Positions 18,354 through 27,498 of a stretch of DNA of 64,000 nt are shown here, one piece after another. Below the pieces are notes generated by a model. The model saw only the letters and a program-made list of their open reading frames with translations. It did not search any database and was not told where the DNA came from. Each line of letters opens with the position of its first letter. Position 1 is the stretch's first letter. The position numbers and the translations under genes were made by a program. Source of the DNA: CAZBME01 sp964645835 (GTDB taxonomy: Bacteria > Desulfobacterota > Syntrophia > Syntrophales > UBA8958); assembly GCA_964645835.1 (NCBI GenBank), contig CAZYDG010000065.1, forward strand, positions 7,001 through 71,000, written 5' to 3'.

Positions 18354-19013
18354 TTATAGGCTACGAATCTTTTCAATCAGGGCCTTTACTTTGTCATGGT
18401 CCTTGATGCCCGGCGATGCCTCCACGCCGCTGTTGATGTCGACGGCCTCCGGGTCCACGGCCTCTATGGCCTCCCGTATATTGCCGCTATGGAGACCGCC
18501 CGAGAGGATAAGGGGGCCTAGCGCTTTCGCCTGGGCAGCCAATGCCCAGTTCGAGGTTTTTCCCGTCCCGCCGTATCGGACTGGATCATAGGTGTCAATG
18601 AGGATGGCCCGAACCTTAAAACATCCCATGTCCTTCAGGTTGTCTTCCGTCTTCAGGAAAAAAGCCTTGATGAGACGTTCCGCGGGAAATCGACCGCAAT
18701 AGGCCGGCGATTCATCGCCGTGAAGCTGAATGAGATCGAGGCCGCAAAATGTGGCGATGTCCATGACACGGTCCGGGTCTTCATTAACAAAGACACCGAC
18801 CGTGCTGACCTTCTCCGACGCTGAAAAGACGGACGAACTTGCTGTGATCCCGACGGACCCCCTGGGTAGACGGCTAATGATGCTTTTGGCATGCTCCGGT
18901 GTTATGCACCGTGGACTCTTCGGATAAAAAATAAATCCCAGGGCATCAACGCCGCAAGCTGTGGCATAAATGGCGTCTTCGAGTCTGGTAATGCCGCAGA
19001 TCTTAATGGCCAT
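18354..19013 (-). CDS. trpF: Phosphoribosylanthranilate isomerase
   Basis: 219 aa. Converts N-(5-phosphoribosyl)anthranilate to the carboxyphenylamino-deoxyribulose phosphate, third step to tryptophan. Begins MAIKICGITR with the catalytic Cys; the catalytic Asp is in LIDTYDP and the phosphate site in LSGGLHSGN. AGGAGGG precedes tandem GTG-ATG codons (19016 and 19013), either of which may be used. It overlaps the trpC stop by about 11 nt. A small middle insert (TASSSVFSASEKV) is unusual for the family. Confidence 0.95.
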   Translation of the reverse strand: MAIKICGITRLEDAIYATACGVDALGFIFYPKSPRCITPEHAKSIISRLPRGSVGITASSSVFSASEKVSTVGVFVNEDPDRVMDIATFCGLDLIQLHGDESPAYCGRFPAERLIKAFFLKTEDNLKDMGCFKVRAILIDTYDPVRYGGTGKTSNWALAAQAKALGPLILSGGLHSGNIREAIEAVDPEAVDINSGVEASPGIKDHDKVKALIEKIRSL

Positions 19014-19800
19014 CACAGCTGTTCCCTCCTTTTCCCATAAGGCTGTTCATGGTCTGGCCGATGTCGGAGGCCTTCATAAGGGCTTCGCCGATGAGAAAGG
19101 CGCGGATGCTGGCCGCCGTCAAGGTTTCAATGTCTTTGCGGCTGCTGATAGCGCTTTCACTAACGACAGTTATACCGGAAGAGATGAAAGGCATGAGGTC
19201 AAGGCTCGTCTGCAGGTCCACTTGAAAGGTGTCGAGATTGCGGTTATTGATACCGATGATTACGGCCCCTGCGGCAAGCGCCCGGTCCAGGGCTTGCCGG
19301 GTATGAACCTCTACGAGACAATCCAGGCCGAGAAAGGCCGCTCTGGCAATAAACCCGGCGAGGATGTCCTGTTCCAGGATATCGGCAATGAGGAGCATGG
19401 CATCAGCCCCCATGACCCTCGTTTCGTAAATCTGGTAAGGATCAACGATAAAGTCTTTCCTCAGGACGGGCAGGGAGACTGAGGCACGGACGTTGACCAG
19501 GTCGTCCGTGGCGCCGGAGAAGAAGTTATGATCCGTCAGGACGGAGATAGCTGCTGCTCCATGGTGTTCGTAGATCCCGGCTATTGTCACGGGATCTGCG
19601 TTTTCACGAATAATCCCCCGTGACGGTGATCGGCGCTTTATTTCCGCAATGATAGCGCATTGACGTCCTGTGAGTGCGCCTTTGAAATCGCGGCCCGGGG
19701 GCATGCCTTCGGCGGCGGTGACCAGTTCTTTCATGGGCCGGATCTTTTTTGCCTCCGCCACTTCCTGTCTTTTTACAGAAATAATTTTATCCAATATCAT
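19003..19800 (-). CDS. trpC: Indole-3-glycerol-phosphate synthase
   Basis: 265 aa from the ATG at 19800; an ATG at 19821 is an alternative since neither has a strong ribosome site. Fourth step of tryptophan synthesis, ring closure with decarboxylation. Catalytic Lys/Glu motifs: IIAEIKRRSPSRG, VLRKDFIVDPYQIYE, IGINNRNLDTFQVDL and VVSESAISSRKD. Separated from trpD by 121 bp, the longest gap in the operon, and overlapping trpF. Confidence 0.96.
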   Translation of the reverse strand: MILDKIISVKRQEVAEAKKIRPMKELVTAAEGMPPGRDFKGALTGRQCAIIAEIKRRSPSRGIIRENADPVTIAGIYEHHGAAAISVLTDHNFFSGATDDLVNVRASVSLPVLRKDFIVDPYQIYETRVMGADAMLLIADILEQDILAGFIARAAFLGLDCLVEVHTRQALDRALAAGAVIIGINNRNLDTFQVDLQTSLDLMPFISSGITVVSESAISSRKDIETLTAASIRAFLIGEALMKASDIGQTMNSLMGKGGNSCDGH

Positions 19801-19921
19801 AGCAATACCTATTATCTTCATTCAATCGTTTGACCGGAATATGTTTTGTTACGCAGCACAGTGCTTTAGCGCTGCGTTGAATCACGGCCGAAGCCATGCG
19901 CTACATTATACGGTCGTTTCT

Positions 19922-20932
19922 TTAACCCTGTGTCATGCCGATCAGGGCTTCCAGTTTCTTCAAGGCGTCGCCGCTGTTGATACAAGCTTGCGCCACGGCA
20001 ATGCCATCCCGGAGTGTTTTTGCCTTTTCTCCAGCTACGATGGCCAGGGCAGCGTTCAGGACAACTATATCCCGGCATGCCCCCGTTTTACCTTCCAAGA
20101 TGCCCCGAATGATTTGGGCGTTTACGGCGGCATCTCCGCCAATCAGTTCACCGGCGTCATAGATTTGGTCGAAAAACTCAACGGGATCGATGTTGTAGGT
20201 TGAGATCAGGCCGTCTTTCAACTCCGACACCCGGGTTTCTCCTGTGACGGTGGCCTCATCGAGACCGTCGTTGCCGTGGACGATGAAGGCTCTTTTTGTG
20301 CCGAGATTTTTCAGAACACCGGCAAACATCTCCGTCAGACGAGCGTCATAGACGCCGATAAGCTGAGCCGTGGCACCTGCAGGATTGGTTAGGGGACCAA
20401 GCATGTTGAAAATGGTTCGGATGCCGATCTCCCGGCGGGGGCCGATGGCGTATTTCATGGCGCCGTGAAGCTTCGGGGCGAAGAGGAAGCCGATGCCGAT
20501 CTCTTGGATGCATTCCTCAACGACTTCCGGCCCTACATTGATGTCGACACCCAAGGCCTCCAGGACATCGGCGCTGCCACAGCCGCTGGAGACAGCACGG
20601 TTGCCGTGCTTGGCTACCGTAATGCCCGCTGCAGCAACAACGAAGGCCGCTGTCGTGGAAATATTGAATGTATTTCGGCCATCGCCACCCGTTCCGCAGG
20701 TGTCGACGATGACGGAAGACCGGGCATCGATACGAGTTGCCTTCTGCTTCATTATTCGCGCAGCGCCGCTGACCTCCTCCACGGTTTCACCCTTGATCCG
20801 CAGCGCCGTGATAAGGGCAGCGATCTGTGCGGGTGTAGCCTGGCCATCCATAATCTCGTCCATAACGGTCATCATTTCCTGTTCTTTCAAATCCTCGCCA
20901 TTTACGATTTTGGCAATTCCTTCCCTGATCAT
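19922..20932 (-). CDS. trpD: Anthranilate phosphoribosyltransferase
   Basis: 336 aa, full family length. Joins anthranilate to PRPP. Signature VDTCGTGGDGRNTFNIST, KHGNRAVSSGCGSADVLEALG, and HGNDGLDEATVTGET are intact. The start overlaps the trpG stop (ATGA), so it is translationally coupled to the glutaminase subunit; the two are separate here, not fused as in enterobacteria. Confidence 0.98.
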   Translation of the reverse strand: MIREGIAKIVNGEDLKEQEMMTVMDEIMDGQATPAQIAALITALRIKGETVEEVSGAARIMKQKATRIDARSSVIVDTCGTGGDGRNTFNISTTAAFVVAAAGITVAKHGNRAVSSGCGSADVLEALGVDINVGPEVVEECIQEIGIGFLFAPKLHGAMKYAIGPRREIGIRTIFNMLGPLTNPAGATAQLIGVYDARLTEMFAGVLKNLGTKRAFIVHGNDGLDEATVTGETRVSELKDGLISTYNIDPVEFFDQIYDAGELIGGDAAVNAQIIRGILEGKTGACRDIVVLNAALAIVAGEKAKTLRDGIAVAQACINSGDALKKLEALIGMTQG

Positions 20933-21519
20933 GCGTCATTCTCCTTTTCCCTATCGATGAGAGATAAAAAGTTCTTGATAATCCTTTTGCCACTAGGCGT
21001 CAGGATCGATTCCGGATGAAACTGAATACCTTCGACTTTGCAAGTATGGTGACGAAGGCCCATGATCTCGCCCTCGGCGGTTTCCGCACTTATTTCCAGA
21101 CAGGCAGGGAGGGTGCTGCGATCGACGATCAGTGAATGATAGCGACCGGCCGTGAAAGGGTTGCCAAGCCCCTTGAAGATTGTTTTACCATCGTTCAAAA
21201 CCGGTGAGGTCTTGCCGTGCATGATCCGCTCAGCTCGAACCACATCCCCCCCAAAGGCATAGGCGATGGTTTGATGACCCAGGCAGACGCCCATGATAGG
21301 GATGGTCTGATGGAACCGCTTGACCACATCGACGCTGATACCCGCCTCTTTGGGAGAACAAGGGCCGGGAGATAGAAAGATGGCTTCCGGATTCAAGGCG
21401 CCGATCTCTGTAAGCGTAATGGCATCATTGCGGTAAACAGACACATCTTCGCCAAGTTGCCCCAGGTACTGGACGATATTATAGGTGAAAGAATCGTAAT
21501 TATCGATCATGAGTATCAT
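20929..21519 (-). CDS. trpG: Anthranilate synthase glutamine amidotransferase subunit
   Basis: 196 aa. Class I glutamine amidotransferase supplying ammonia to TrpE. Catalytic Cys in IMGVCLGHQTIAYAFGG and His-Glu in IQFHPESIL; N-terminal MIDNYDSFTYNIVQYLG. GGAGG lies 9 nt before the ATG at 21519. It may also serve p-aminobenzoate synthesis, as TrpG often does. Located 33 nt after trpE. Confidence 0.97.
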   Translation of the reverse strand: MILMIDNYDSFTYNIVQYLGQLGEDVSVYRNDAITLTEIGALNPEAIFLSPGPCSPKEAGISVDVVKRFHQTIPIMGVCLGHQTIAYAFGGDVVRAERIMHGKTSPVLNDGKTIFKGLGNPFTAGRYHSLIVDRSTLPACLEISAETAEGEIMGLRHHTCKVEGIQFHPESILTPSGKRIIKNFLSLIDREKENDA

Positions 21520-21552
21520 TAATTATTTCCTCCATAAGTATTTCAATAACCA

Positions 21553-23037
21553 TTACAGTTCAAATCCCTTTTTAGCCAACCCGATGGCCTGCATCATGCC
21601 TTGGGCCTTATTGACCGTTTCCTGAAACTCCGTATCGGGATCCGAATCGGCGACAATCCCGGCGCCGGCCTGGATATATATCTTATTATCTTTAAGCATC
21701 AAGGTACGTATTGTGATGCAGAAGTCCATATTGCCATTGAAACTGAAATAGCCGACAGCGCCGCCGTAAGGACCTCGGCGAGCCGGTTCGAGTTCGTCGA
21801 TAATTTCCATGGCCCTGATCTTCGGCGCTCCGGAAAGGGTTCCCGCCGGAAAAGTGGCCCTAAGGACATCAAAGCTGTCCTGATCCTGTGACAACTGGGC
21901 CTGAACCAGCGAAACGAGGTGCATGACGTGGGAATATCTTTCCACAGTCATAAGCTGATTGACCTGCACGCTTCCGATCCGGGCAATCCTGCCGAGGTCG
22001 TTTCTGCCCAGATCAACAAGCATGACGTGTTCCGCCCGCTCTTTGGGGTCTTTCAGGAGTTCATCGGCGAGGCGGCGATCCTCCTGTTCTGTGCCGCCTC
22101 TTTTTTTCGTTCCGGCAATGGGTTTCAATTCCACCATTCCTTCCTCCTGTCGAACCATAACCTCCGGGGAAGATCCGATGAGGCACAGACCAGCGGTCTT
22201 AAAGAAAAAGAGATAGGGTGAAGGGTTGATATAACGGAGAGCCCGATAGAGATCGATGGGGTCCAAGCCGTTCTCAATCTCAAAGCGCTGCGAAAGGACG
22301 ACCTGGATTATGTCGCCGGCAACGATATATTCCTTGGCCTTTCTGATCATGGCCTTGAACGCGTCCGGTGTCATATTTGACCGGAAGGATGGGACATTAC
22401 CATCATCAGTAACGGCAGTCTTTTTTGTCAGTGGTTCTCTCAACAGGTTGACCAGGCCGTCTATTTTAACCGCAGCCTTGTGGTATACGTCCTCAAGGTT
22501 TTCACCATCTTCCGTCAGGGCACAGGAGACCACCTTAATCGTGTGACGTGTATTGTCAAAGATGATGACCGTGTCTGTGACTAGAAAGACGGCGTCATCG
22601 GCATTTAAATCATTTTCTCCCTGACTGGGCAGTCTTTCGAAATATCGCACCATGTCATAGCCCAAATAGCCGATGGCTCCACCGAAAAACCTCGGCAGCC
22701 CCTCTACGGCTGCGGGACGGTAAGCCTTGAGTTCAGACTTTAGTATTTTCAGTGGATCGCCCCCATGGATCAATGTCCGCACCGTACCGTTTTCCTCAAT
22801 GTGGATGTTCTTGCCCTGCACGCGGAAAATCTTCCGTGGCGCTGAACCCAGAAAAGTATACCGGCCCCATTTTTCTCCTCCTTCCACACTCTCAAGGAGA
22901 AAGATATGGGGGTGGTCTTGAAGCTTCATGAGGGCTGAAACGGGTGTTTCCGTATCCGCAAGGATTTCCCTGTATACGGGAATCAGATTTCCCTCCTTTG
23001 ATAGCTTTTTGAACGTTTCGAAATTCGGGTAATACAT
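21553..23037 (-). CDS. trpE: Anthranilate synthase component I
   Basis: 494 aa. Makes anthranilate from chorismate with ammonia from TrpG; first committed step. Chorismate-binding domain motifs PIAGTKKRGG, DLGRNDLGRIA, FPAGTLSGAPKIRAMEII. The N-terminal element HIFLLESVEGGEKWGRYTF matches the LLES-type tryptophan feedback site, so allosteric inhibition by tryptophan is expected. First structural gene of the operon, behind the leader and attenuator. AAGGGAAAG lies upstream of its ATG. Confidence 0.98.
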   Translation of the reverse strand: MYYPNFETFKKLSKEGNLIPVYREILADTETPVSALMKLQDHPHIFLLESVEGGEKWGRYTFLGSAPRKIFRVQGKNIHIEENGTVRTLIHGGDPLKILKSELKAYRPAAVEGLPRFFGGAIGYLGYDMVRYFERLPSQGENDLNADDAVFLVTDTVIIFDNTRHTIKVVSCALTEDGENLEDVYHKAAVKIDGLVNLLREPLTKKTAVTDDGNVPSFRSNMTPDAFKAMIRKAKEYIVAGDIIQVVLSQRFEIENGLDPIDLYRALRYINPSPYLFFFKTAGLCLIGSSPEVMVRQEEGMVELKPIAGTKKRGGTEQEDRRLADELLKDPKERAEHVMLVDLGRNDLGRIARIGSVQVNQLMTVERYSHVMHLVSLVQAQLSQDQDSFDVLRATFPAGTLSGAPKIRAMEIIDELEPARRGPYGGAVGYFSFNGNMDFCITIRTLMLKDNKIYIQAGAGIVADSDPDTEFQETVNKAQGMMQAIGLAKKGFEL

Positions 23038-23060
23038 GATGTGCTTTCCCTTTCGAGTTT

Positions 23061-23096
23061 AAAAATAAAAAAGGCCGTGATTCTTCGCGGCCTTTT
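23061..23096 (-). terminator. trp attenuator 2: Second rho-independent terminator of the trp leader
   Basis: On the minus strand AAAAGGCCGCG and CACGGCCTTTTTT form a GC-rich hairpin followed by a long T-rich run. It lies between the first attenuator and trpE (24 nt upstream of the trpE start). Confidence 0.8.
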
Positions 23097-23103
23097 AATG
23101 CAA

Positions 23104-23145
23104 TAAAAAAAGCCGTGGGGTCCTGAAGAGGTCCTCACGGCTTTT
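23104..23145 (-). terminator. trp attenuator 1: First rho-independent terminator (attenuator) of the trp leader
   Basis: On the minus strand AAAAGCCGTGAGG pairs with CCCCACGGCTTTT, followed by seven T. It starts about 20 nt after the leader peptide stop, the right place for a transcription attenuator. Confidence 0.85.
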
Positions 23146-23164
23146 ATCTTGTTAATTTATTCGA

Positions 23165-23236
23165 TCAGCAGTGGACAAACCCCTCCGTTGTATTCTGCCA
23201 CCACCACCAATTTAGTGTTCCGACTGATTTCACCAC
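23165..23236 (-). CDS. trpL: trp operon leader peptide (four consecutive Trp codons)
   Basis: A 23-codon ORF starting GTG (two GTG codons in a row, 23236 and 23233) with AGAGGC about 10 nt upstream. It reads VKSVGTLNWWWWQNTTEG and stops at 23165. The four TGG codons (23198-23209) would stall the ribosome when charged tRNA-Trp is scarce, letting the downstream RNA refold and avoid the attenuator. It lies 30 nt after the predicted transcription start and about 20 nt before the first terminator. Its content and position make it a clear leader peptide although it is too short for ordinary gene calling. Confidence 0.9.
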   Translation of the reverse strand: MVKSVGTLNWWWWQNTTEGFVHC

Positions 23237-23273
23237 GGTTGTCGCGCCTCTGTTGATAAAATTACTGTATATT

Positions 23274-23302
23274 ACTTTACCAAAGGCCATAAGTTATGTC
23301 AA
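23274..23302 (-). promoter_or_regulatory. trp operon sigma-70-type promoter
   Basis: On the minus strand TTGACA (23297-23302), exactly 17 bp, then TAAAGT (23274-23279). This is a perfect -35 and a 4/6 -10, placing the transcript start near 23267, about 30 nt before the leader peptide. Confidence 0.75.
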
Positions 23303-23726
23303 TAAAAAAGTTTATCCCAGATCCACCAATAACACCCAAAGACTTTGATGCATATCGGACCAAGAAAAGCGGGGTATTGGCCTTGAGGTGAATAGGATTT
23401 TTCCTGCTCGTATCAATGATGTAATTTGCAGGATGAAACAGAGGAATAATCCCCTGAAACGGAAGGCCAATGCACCGCTTCTTTCCACTTGATTTGGCTA
23501 TAATTTGGTGGTGGGATAAGATTATGGTGAAATTATCAAAATGTGTCCGGGATAAGCGGATAGTGTCCGGGAATATCAGACATTATCCGCTTATCCCGGA
23601 CAAAAAATCTCCGTTACAAGATTGGGATGATATCATATCTATACGGATTCATTTAAATATATAAGATCAATCATTTGGCATGTATTTCGTATTAAGTATA
23701 CCTAATAATTTTGCGAGGAGGTAGAA
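23303..23726. other. Gene-free interval with two repeat remnants
   Basis: 424 bases between the trp promoter and cheW. Bases about 23325-23405 are, in reverse complement, similar over about 80 bp to bases 63770-63850 (shared AAAAATCCTATTCACCTC, CCAATACCCC, AAAGTCTTTGG). Bases 23543-23606 hold an 18-bp perfect inverted repeat. The rest is featureless. Both look like ends of mobile elements. Confidence 0.6.
23545..23601. repeat. 18-bp perfect inverted repeat (GTCCGGGATAAGCGGATA)
   Basis: Left arm 23545-23562 and right arm 23584-23601 are exact reverse complements around a 21-nt loop that contains another TGTCCGGGA. The right side continues CCCGGACAAAAAATC, which recurs on the minus strand at 52381-52397. 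It resembles insertion-sequence terminal repeats but no transposase is near. Confidence 0.75.
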
Positions 23727-24230
23727 ATGGAAACAGAGGCTGTAGGTGTTATGGACCAGGCCGTCAAGGTGATGGCCAATCGGGAAGGTAAGTATTTGAC
23801 ATTTTCGCTGGCTTCAGAAGAATACGGCATCAGCATTCTCAAGGTAAAGGAAATCATTGGTATGATTGCCATTACCCCTGTGCCGAAGACACCGGAACAC
23901 GTCAAGGGCGTTATCAATCTGCGCGGGAAGGTCATTCCCGTCATTGACCTGCGTCTGAAATTCGGAATCGACACCGTGGAATATACGGAGCGTACCTGTA
24001 TTGTTGTGGTGGAAATTGCCATGGGTCATAAAAAAATTTCCATGGGAATTATTGTGGATTCCGTATCGGAAGTCCTTAACATCAAAGACAGTGAAATCGA
24101 AGATACGCCGAACTTCGGTACCAAGCTGGAGACGGATTATATTCTGGGCATGGCCAAAACCGGAGGAGGAGTGAAGATCCTTCTCGACATTGATAAAGTG
24201 ATGGCAGCTGACGACTTAGATGCATTATAA
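23727..24230 (+). CDS. cheW: CheW-type coupling protein
   Basis: 167 aa, one CheW domain: LTFSLASEEYGISILKVKEIIGM, HVKGVINLRGKVIPVIDLRLKFG, and a C-terminal LLDIDKVM. It links receptors to the CheA kinase in the chemosensory array. GGAGG precedes the ATG. It is the only chemotaxis gene of this block on the plus strand and lies at the far end of the kinase cluster, convergent with it. A second CheW is encoded at 37990-38502. Confidence 0.95.
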   Translation: METEAVGVMDQAVKVMANREGKYLTFSLASEEYGISILKVKEIIGMIAITPVPKTPEHVKGVINLRGKVIPVIDLRLKFGIDTVEYTERTCIVVVEIAMGHKKISMGIIVDSVSEVLNIKDSEIEDTPNFGTKLETDYILGMAKTGGGVKILLDIDKVMAADDLDAL

Positions 24231-24319
24231 CAGCCTGTGGCGCTATTAACCGCATCGCTTATTTCATCCTGCAATGAGATATGTGGTACACGGCAGGAGC
24301 ATGATGCAAGATTGAATCG

Positions 24320-27300
24320 TTAAAACGCGGCCCTCGTTTTTTTCCCGTCAAGCGCGTCCCGTACGGCTTTCGCGAGAACCTGGCGGTTCATGGGTTTCAT
24401 AATGAACTTGCTGATGCCGATGGCCTGTGCTGCTTGTTCGGAGATGATTTCACTGAACCCTGTACAAAGTATGATGGGGATATCGGGTCGTATTTCCAAT
24501 ATTTCTCTTGCCAGGGCTGCACCTGTCATTTTGGGCATGGTCATGTCTGTGATGACGAGGTCATACCGATCCGGCGTGTGGCGGAATAATTCCAAAGCAC
24601 CTTCGCTGCTCGTTGTCGGTATCGTTTTGTAGCCCAAGGCCATGAGGATTCGTTCCATTAGTTGTACGAGAGGCAGTTCATCATCCACAATAAGGATCCA
24701 TTCATGTCCTGTCGGGATGTCCTCCGAATTTGTTTCCGCTGCTTGAAGTGTTTCGCGTTCAATCAAGGGGAGATAGATTGTTGCAGTCGTTCCCTTTCCT
24801 ACCTCGCTATTGACAGTTACGGCCCCGCCGAATCCCGTCACGATGCCGTAGACGACGGAAAGACCAAGTCCTGTTCCTTCTCCCGATTTCTTGGTTGTAA
24901 AGAATGGATCGAAGATTCGGTCCATGATGGAGGGATCGATGCCCATCCCCGTATCGCTGACGACAAGTCTCACGTATTTGCCTCCCGCCAGCTTTGCGAT
25001 GGTCATGTCTGCAACATCCGTAATGCCTAACTCGACTGTCAGGGTACCTCCCTGTTCACGCATGGCATGTGAGGCGTTTGTTGAGAGGTTCAGTAAGACC
25101 TGATGAATCTGGGTTGAATCTGCCTGGACAAGCATGGGCTCGGTTTCCATGATCTGGCATATCTCTATAGTTGTGGGTAGAGAGGAACGGAGCAGATTCA
25201 GGGCCTCTTTTACGATGATACTGATATCAAAGGTTGCTTGTTCCCGCTTGTTTTGTCTGCTGAAGGAAAGGATCTGTCTGACCAGATGCTTCGCTCGATT
25301 GCAGGCGACAAGGACCTGATCCAGACATTCCTTCAGAACGTCAGCTTCATTGGCATCCATGGCCAACTCTGTATAGCCGATCATGGAGGCTAGTATATTG
25401 TTGAAATCGTGGGCGATACCGCCAGCCAGCGTTCCGATGGCTTCCATTTTCTGGGCCTGACGAAGCTGGGCTGCCATGCTCCGTTCCGACTCTTCGGCTT
25501 TTTTACGGGCCGTAATGTCAAAAAAGATCGTGGCAAACAGATCATCGCCCATGGAAACGACGGAGATACTGAAATACTTGTTCATGGGCTCGAAAGGGGC
25601 CTCGAAGGTGTATGACAGACCCGAATCAAGCACCGAAGCATATTCGGCAAGATGAGGCGCCGTCTCTGTTCCGTATATTTCCTTACCCGAGCGGTGGATA
25701 ACCTGATCCCGCGGTAACTGAAGGATGACTTCATAGCCCGTGTTGACATCAATAATCTCGTAATCGACAGCGCGGCCTTCTTCATCGCGAATCATCCGGT
25801 GGAGGGCGACACCTTCGGCCATATGATTGAAAAGGGTTAGAAAAAGATTCTCGCTGATTGTCTTCTCCTGCTGGAAACGGCGTCGATCTGTAATATCGCG
25901 GAAAACAGAATAGACTTGGAAAGGTTTATCTTCCCCGGCTTTAAAGAGGGGAATGGCGCTGATGATAATCCATCGATATTGTTTTTCGCGGGTGTTGAAG
26001 ACGGCCATGACAACGTTTGTAACAGGCTCGCCCGTTTGAAGGGCAATAACGGAAGGATGTTCAGATTCCGGAAAATCGGTGCCGTCTTCGTGCAGGGTCA
26101 TCCGGTGTGGCGACAGTGAGGCATCCCTGTCCGCCGAATCTGCGGAAAGACCCAGGATCATTTCTGCGGCAGGATTTGCTGAGATAATATTTCCGTTTAT
26201 ATCCTGGTAGAGAACCCCTTCCGTCATGGTCTCGAAGAGAGTCCGATATTTTGCTTCCGATTCACGAAGTGTCTTTTCCGTTTCAGACTCTTCCTGCCGA
26301 CGTTTTTCTATATCGGTTGACATCTTGTCGAATGCAGCGGCCAGCATCCCCAGTTCTCCCTCGTCATAAGACAGATGGGTTTGCACGCCCGTTTCACCTT
26401 CGGCAAGGCGGTGGGAAGCGATAACGAGCTTGTCGATGCGGCGTGCCAGGAGGTAATGTCCCAGGATCAGTGCTGAGGCGAGGGCCAGGACCGAAAGGAC
26501 GATCAAGAACACCATGTTTCTCATCAGGGTATGCTTGGGCGCGGCAAGGGCCTTATCTTCAAGTATTCCCGCGCGAATGTAGAGGTAAGGCGGCGATCCG
26601 TCGCGCAGGCGGAGGCGTTGGTATCCGTAAAGGCGCTTCCCTCCGTCCACTCCGGTGGCACTGAAGGTCCCCTTATCGGATGGATCCTGCATCTGGGCCA
26701 TGATGTCGGGCTGGTCCTGTTTTCCCGTGTATTCACCGTTGCCGGGCTCACGGAACAGGCGGATGCCTCGATGATCCGTGAAAACGACGATGGAACCTGC
26801 CGGAAGGTCGCTTTTCTTGAATAGCATGCTGTAGTGACCAATGTCTGCGGCGGCGATAATGATGAACTTGACCTGCCCATTAACGTCCGGGACGGGGTAG
26901 GCGAAATGAAATGACGGAAGTCTGGATGTGCGGCCGATAACTAATTCACCGGCAGCGAAGGCCTTTGTACTCATGGCGTCACGATAGTATTTCCGGTCCG
27001 CTACTGAGTGGGTTCGGAAGGGAAGGGCCGAAGCGACAATCTTTCCTTGTGCCGTGGCTATTAACAGATTTTTGTAGTAGGGATGGTCCTTCTGGATGCT
27101 CCTTAGTAATCGGGTACATGATGAAAGGCGTAAATTCTGCACATCCGGGACATAGGAAATGGCCTGGAGGAGTTGTGCAGTTCCCTCCGTCATCCGCTGT
27201 TGCTGATAGGACAAAGCCTGGGCCGAATTAAGGGCGGCCATATGAGCCTCCCTTAAGGCGTTTCTTTCCTCTTCCAGGCCGGTGTAGAAGACAACGCCGA

Positions 27301-27391
27301 TTGCCGGGATAACGGCAATAAGGACAAGAATGATCAGGTGTACCCGTATGGGCCATTGCAGTATTCTCTTCACAACATCTCCTCTGGCCAT
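24320..27391 (-). CDS. Membrane hybrid histidine kinase (Cache-HAMP-PAS-PAS-HK-REC)
   Basis: 1023 aa. A helix near residues 17-37, a periplasmic Cache-type sensor (approximately 40-290; TSRLPSFHFAYPVPD), a second helix near 292-312, HAMP, two PAS domains (approximately 378-505 and 515-640), a kinase core with GGIAHDFNNILASM and DTGMGID/GTGLGLSVVYG, and a C-terminal receiver (VDDELPLV, Asp in LVITDMTMPKM, Lys in KFIMKPMN). It would sense a small periplasmic ligand and relay phosphate through its own receiver to an Hpt protein. Last of five kinase genes read in the same direction. Confidence 0.93.
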   Translation of the reverse strand: MARGDVVKRILQWPIRVHLIILVLIAVIPAIGVVFYTGLEEERNALREAHMAALNSAQALSYQQQRMTEGTAQLLQAISYVPDVQNLRLSSCTRLLRSIQKDHPYYKNLLIATAQGKIVASALPFRTHSVADRKYYRDAMSTKAFAAGELVIGRTSRLPSFHFAYPVPDVNGQVKFIIIAAADIGHYSMLFKKSDLPAGSIVVFTDHRGIRLFREPGNGEYTGKQDQPDIMAQMQDPSDKGTFSATGVDGGKRLYGYQRLRLRDGSPPYLYIRAGILEDKALAAPKHTLMRNMVFLIVLSVLALASALILGHYLLARRIDKLVIASHRLAEGETGVQTHLSYDEGELGMLAAAFDKMSTDIEKRRQEESETEKTLRESEAKYRTLFETMTEGVLYQDINGNIISANPAAEMILGLSADSADRDASLSPHRMTLHEDGTDFPESEHPSVIALQTGEPVTNVVMAVFNTREKQYRWIIISAIPLFKAGEDKPFQVYSVFRDITDRRRFQQEKTISENLFLTLFNHMAEGVALHRMIRDEEGRAVDYEIIDVNTGYEVILQLPRDQVIHRSGKEIYGTETAPHLAEYASVLDSGLSYTFEAPFEPMNKYFSISVVSMGDDLFATIFFDITARKKAEESERSMAAQLRQAQKMEAIGTLAGGIAHDFNNILASMIGYTELAMDANEADVLKECLDQVLVACNRAKHLVRQILSFSRQNKREQATFDISIIVKEALNLLRSSLPTTIEICQIMETEPMLVQADSTQIHQVLLNLSTNASHAMREQGGTLTVELGITDVADMTIAKLAGGKYVRLVVSDTGMGIDPSIMDRIFDPFFTTKKSGEGTGLGLSVVYGIVTGFGGAVTVNSEVGKGTTATIYLPLIERETLQAAETNSEDIPTGHEWILIVDDELPLVQLMERILMALGYKTIPTTSSEGALELFRHTPDRYDLVITDMTMPKMTGAALAREILEIRPDIPIILCTGFSEIISEQAAQAIGISKFIMKPMNRQVLAKAVRDALDGKKTRAAF

Positions 27392-27498
27392 CCCGATCCT
27401 GTTCCGGTTACTCTGCCGCTTTCGTCAATGGCGGCAGAAGGCATTTCCCGATCCATAACTGGATAACGTTGTTTTATAGCTTATTCCTGCTGAATTTA

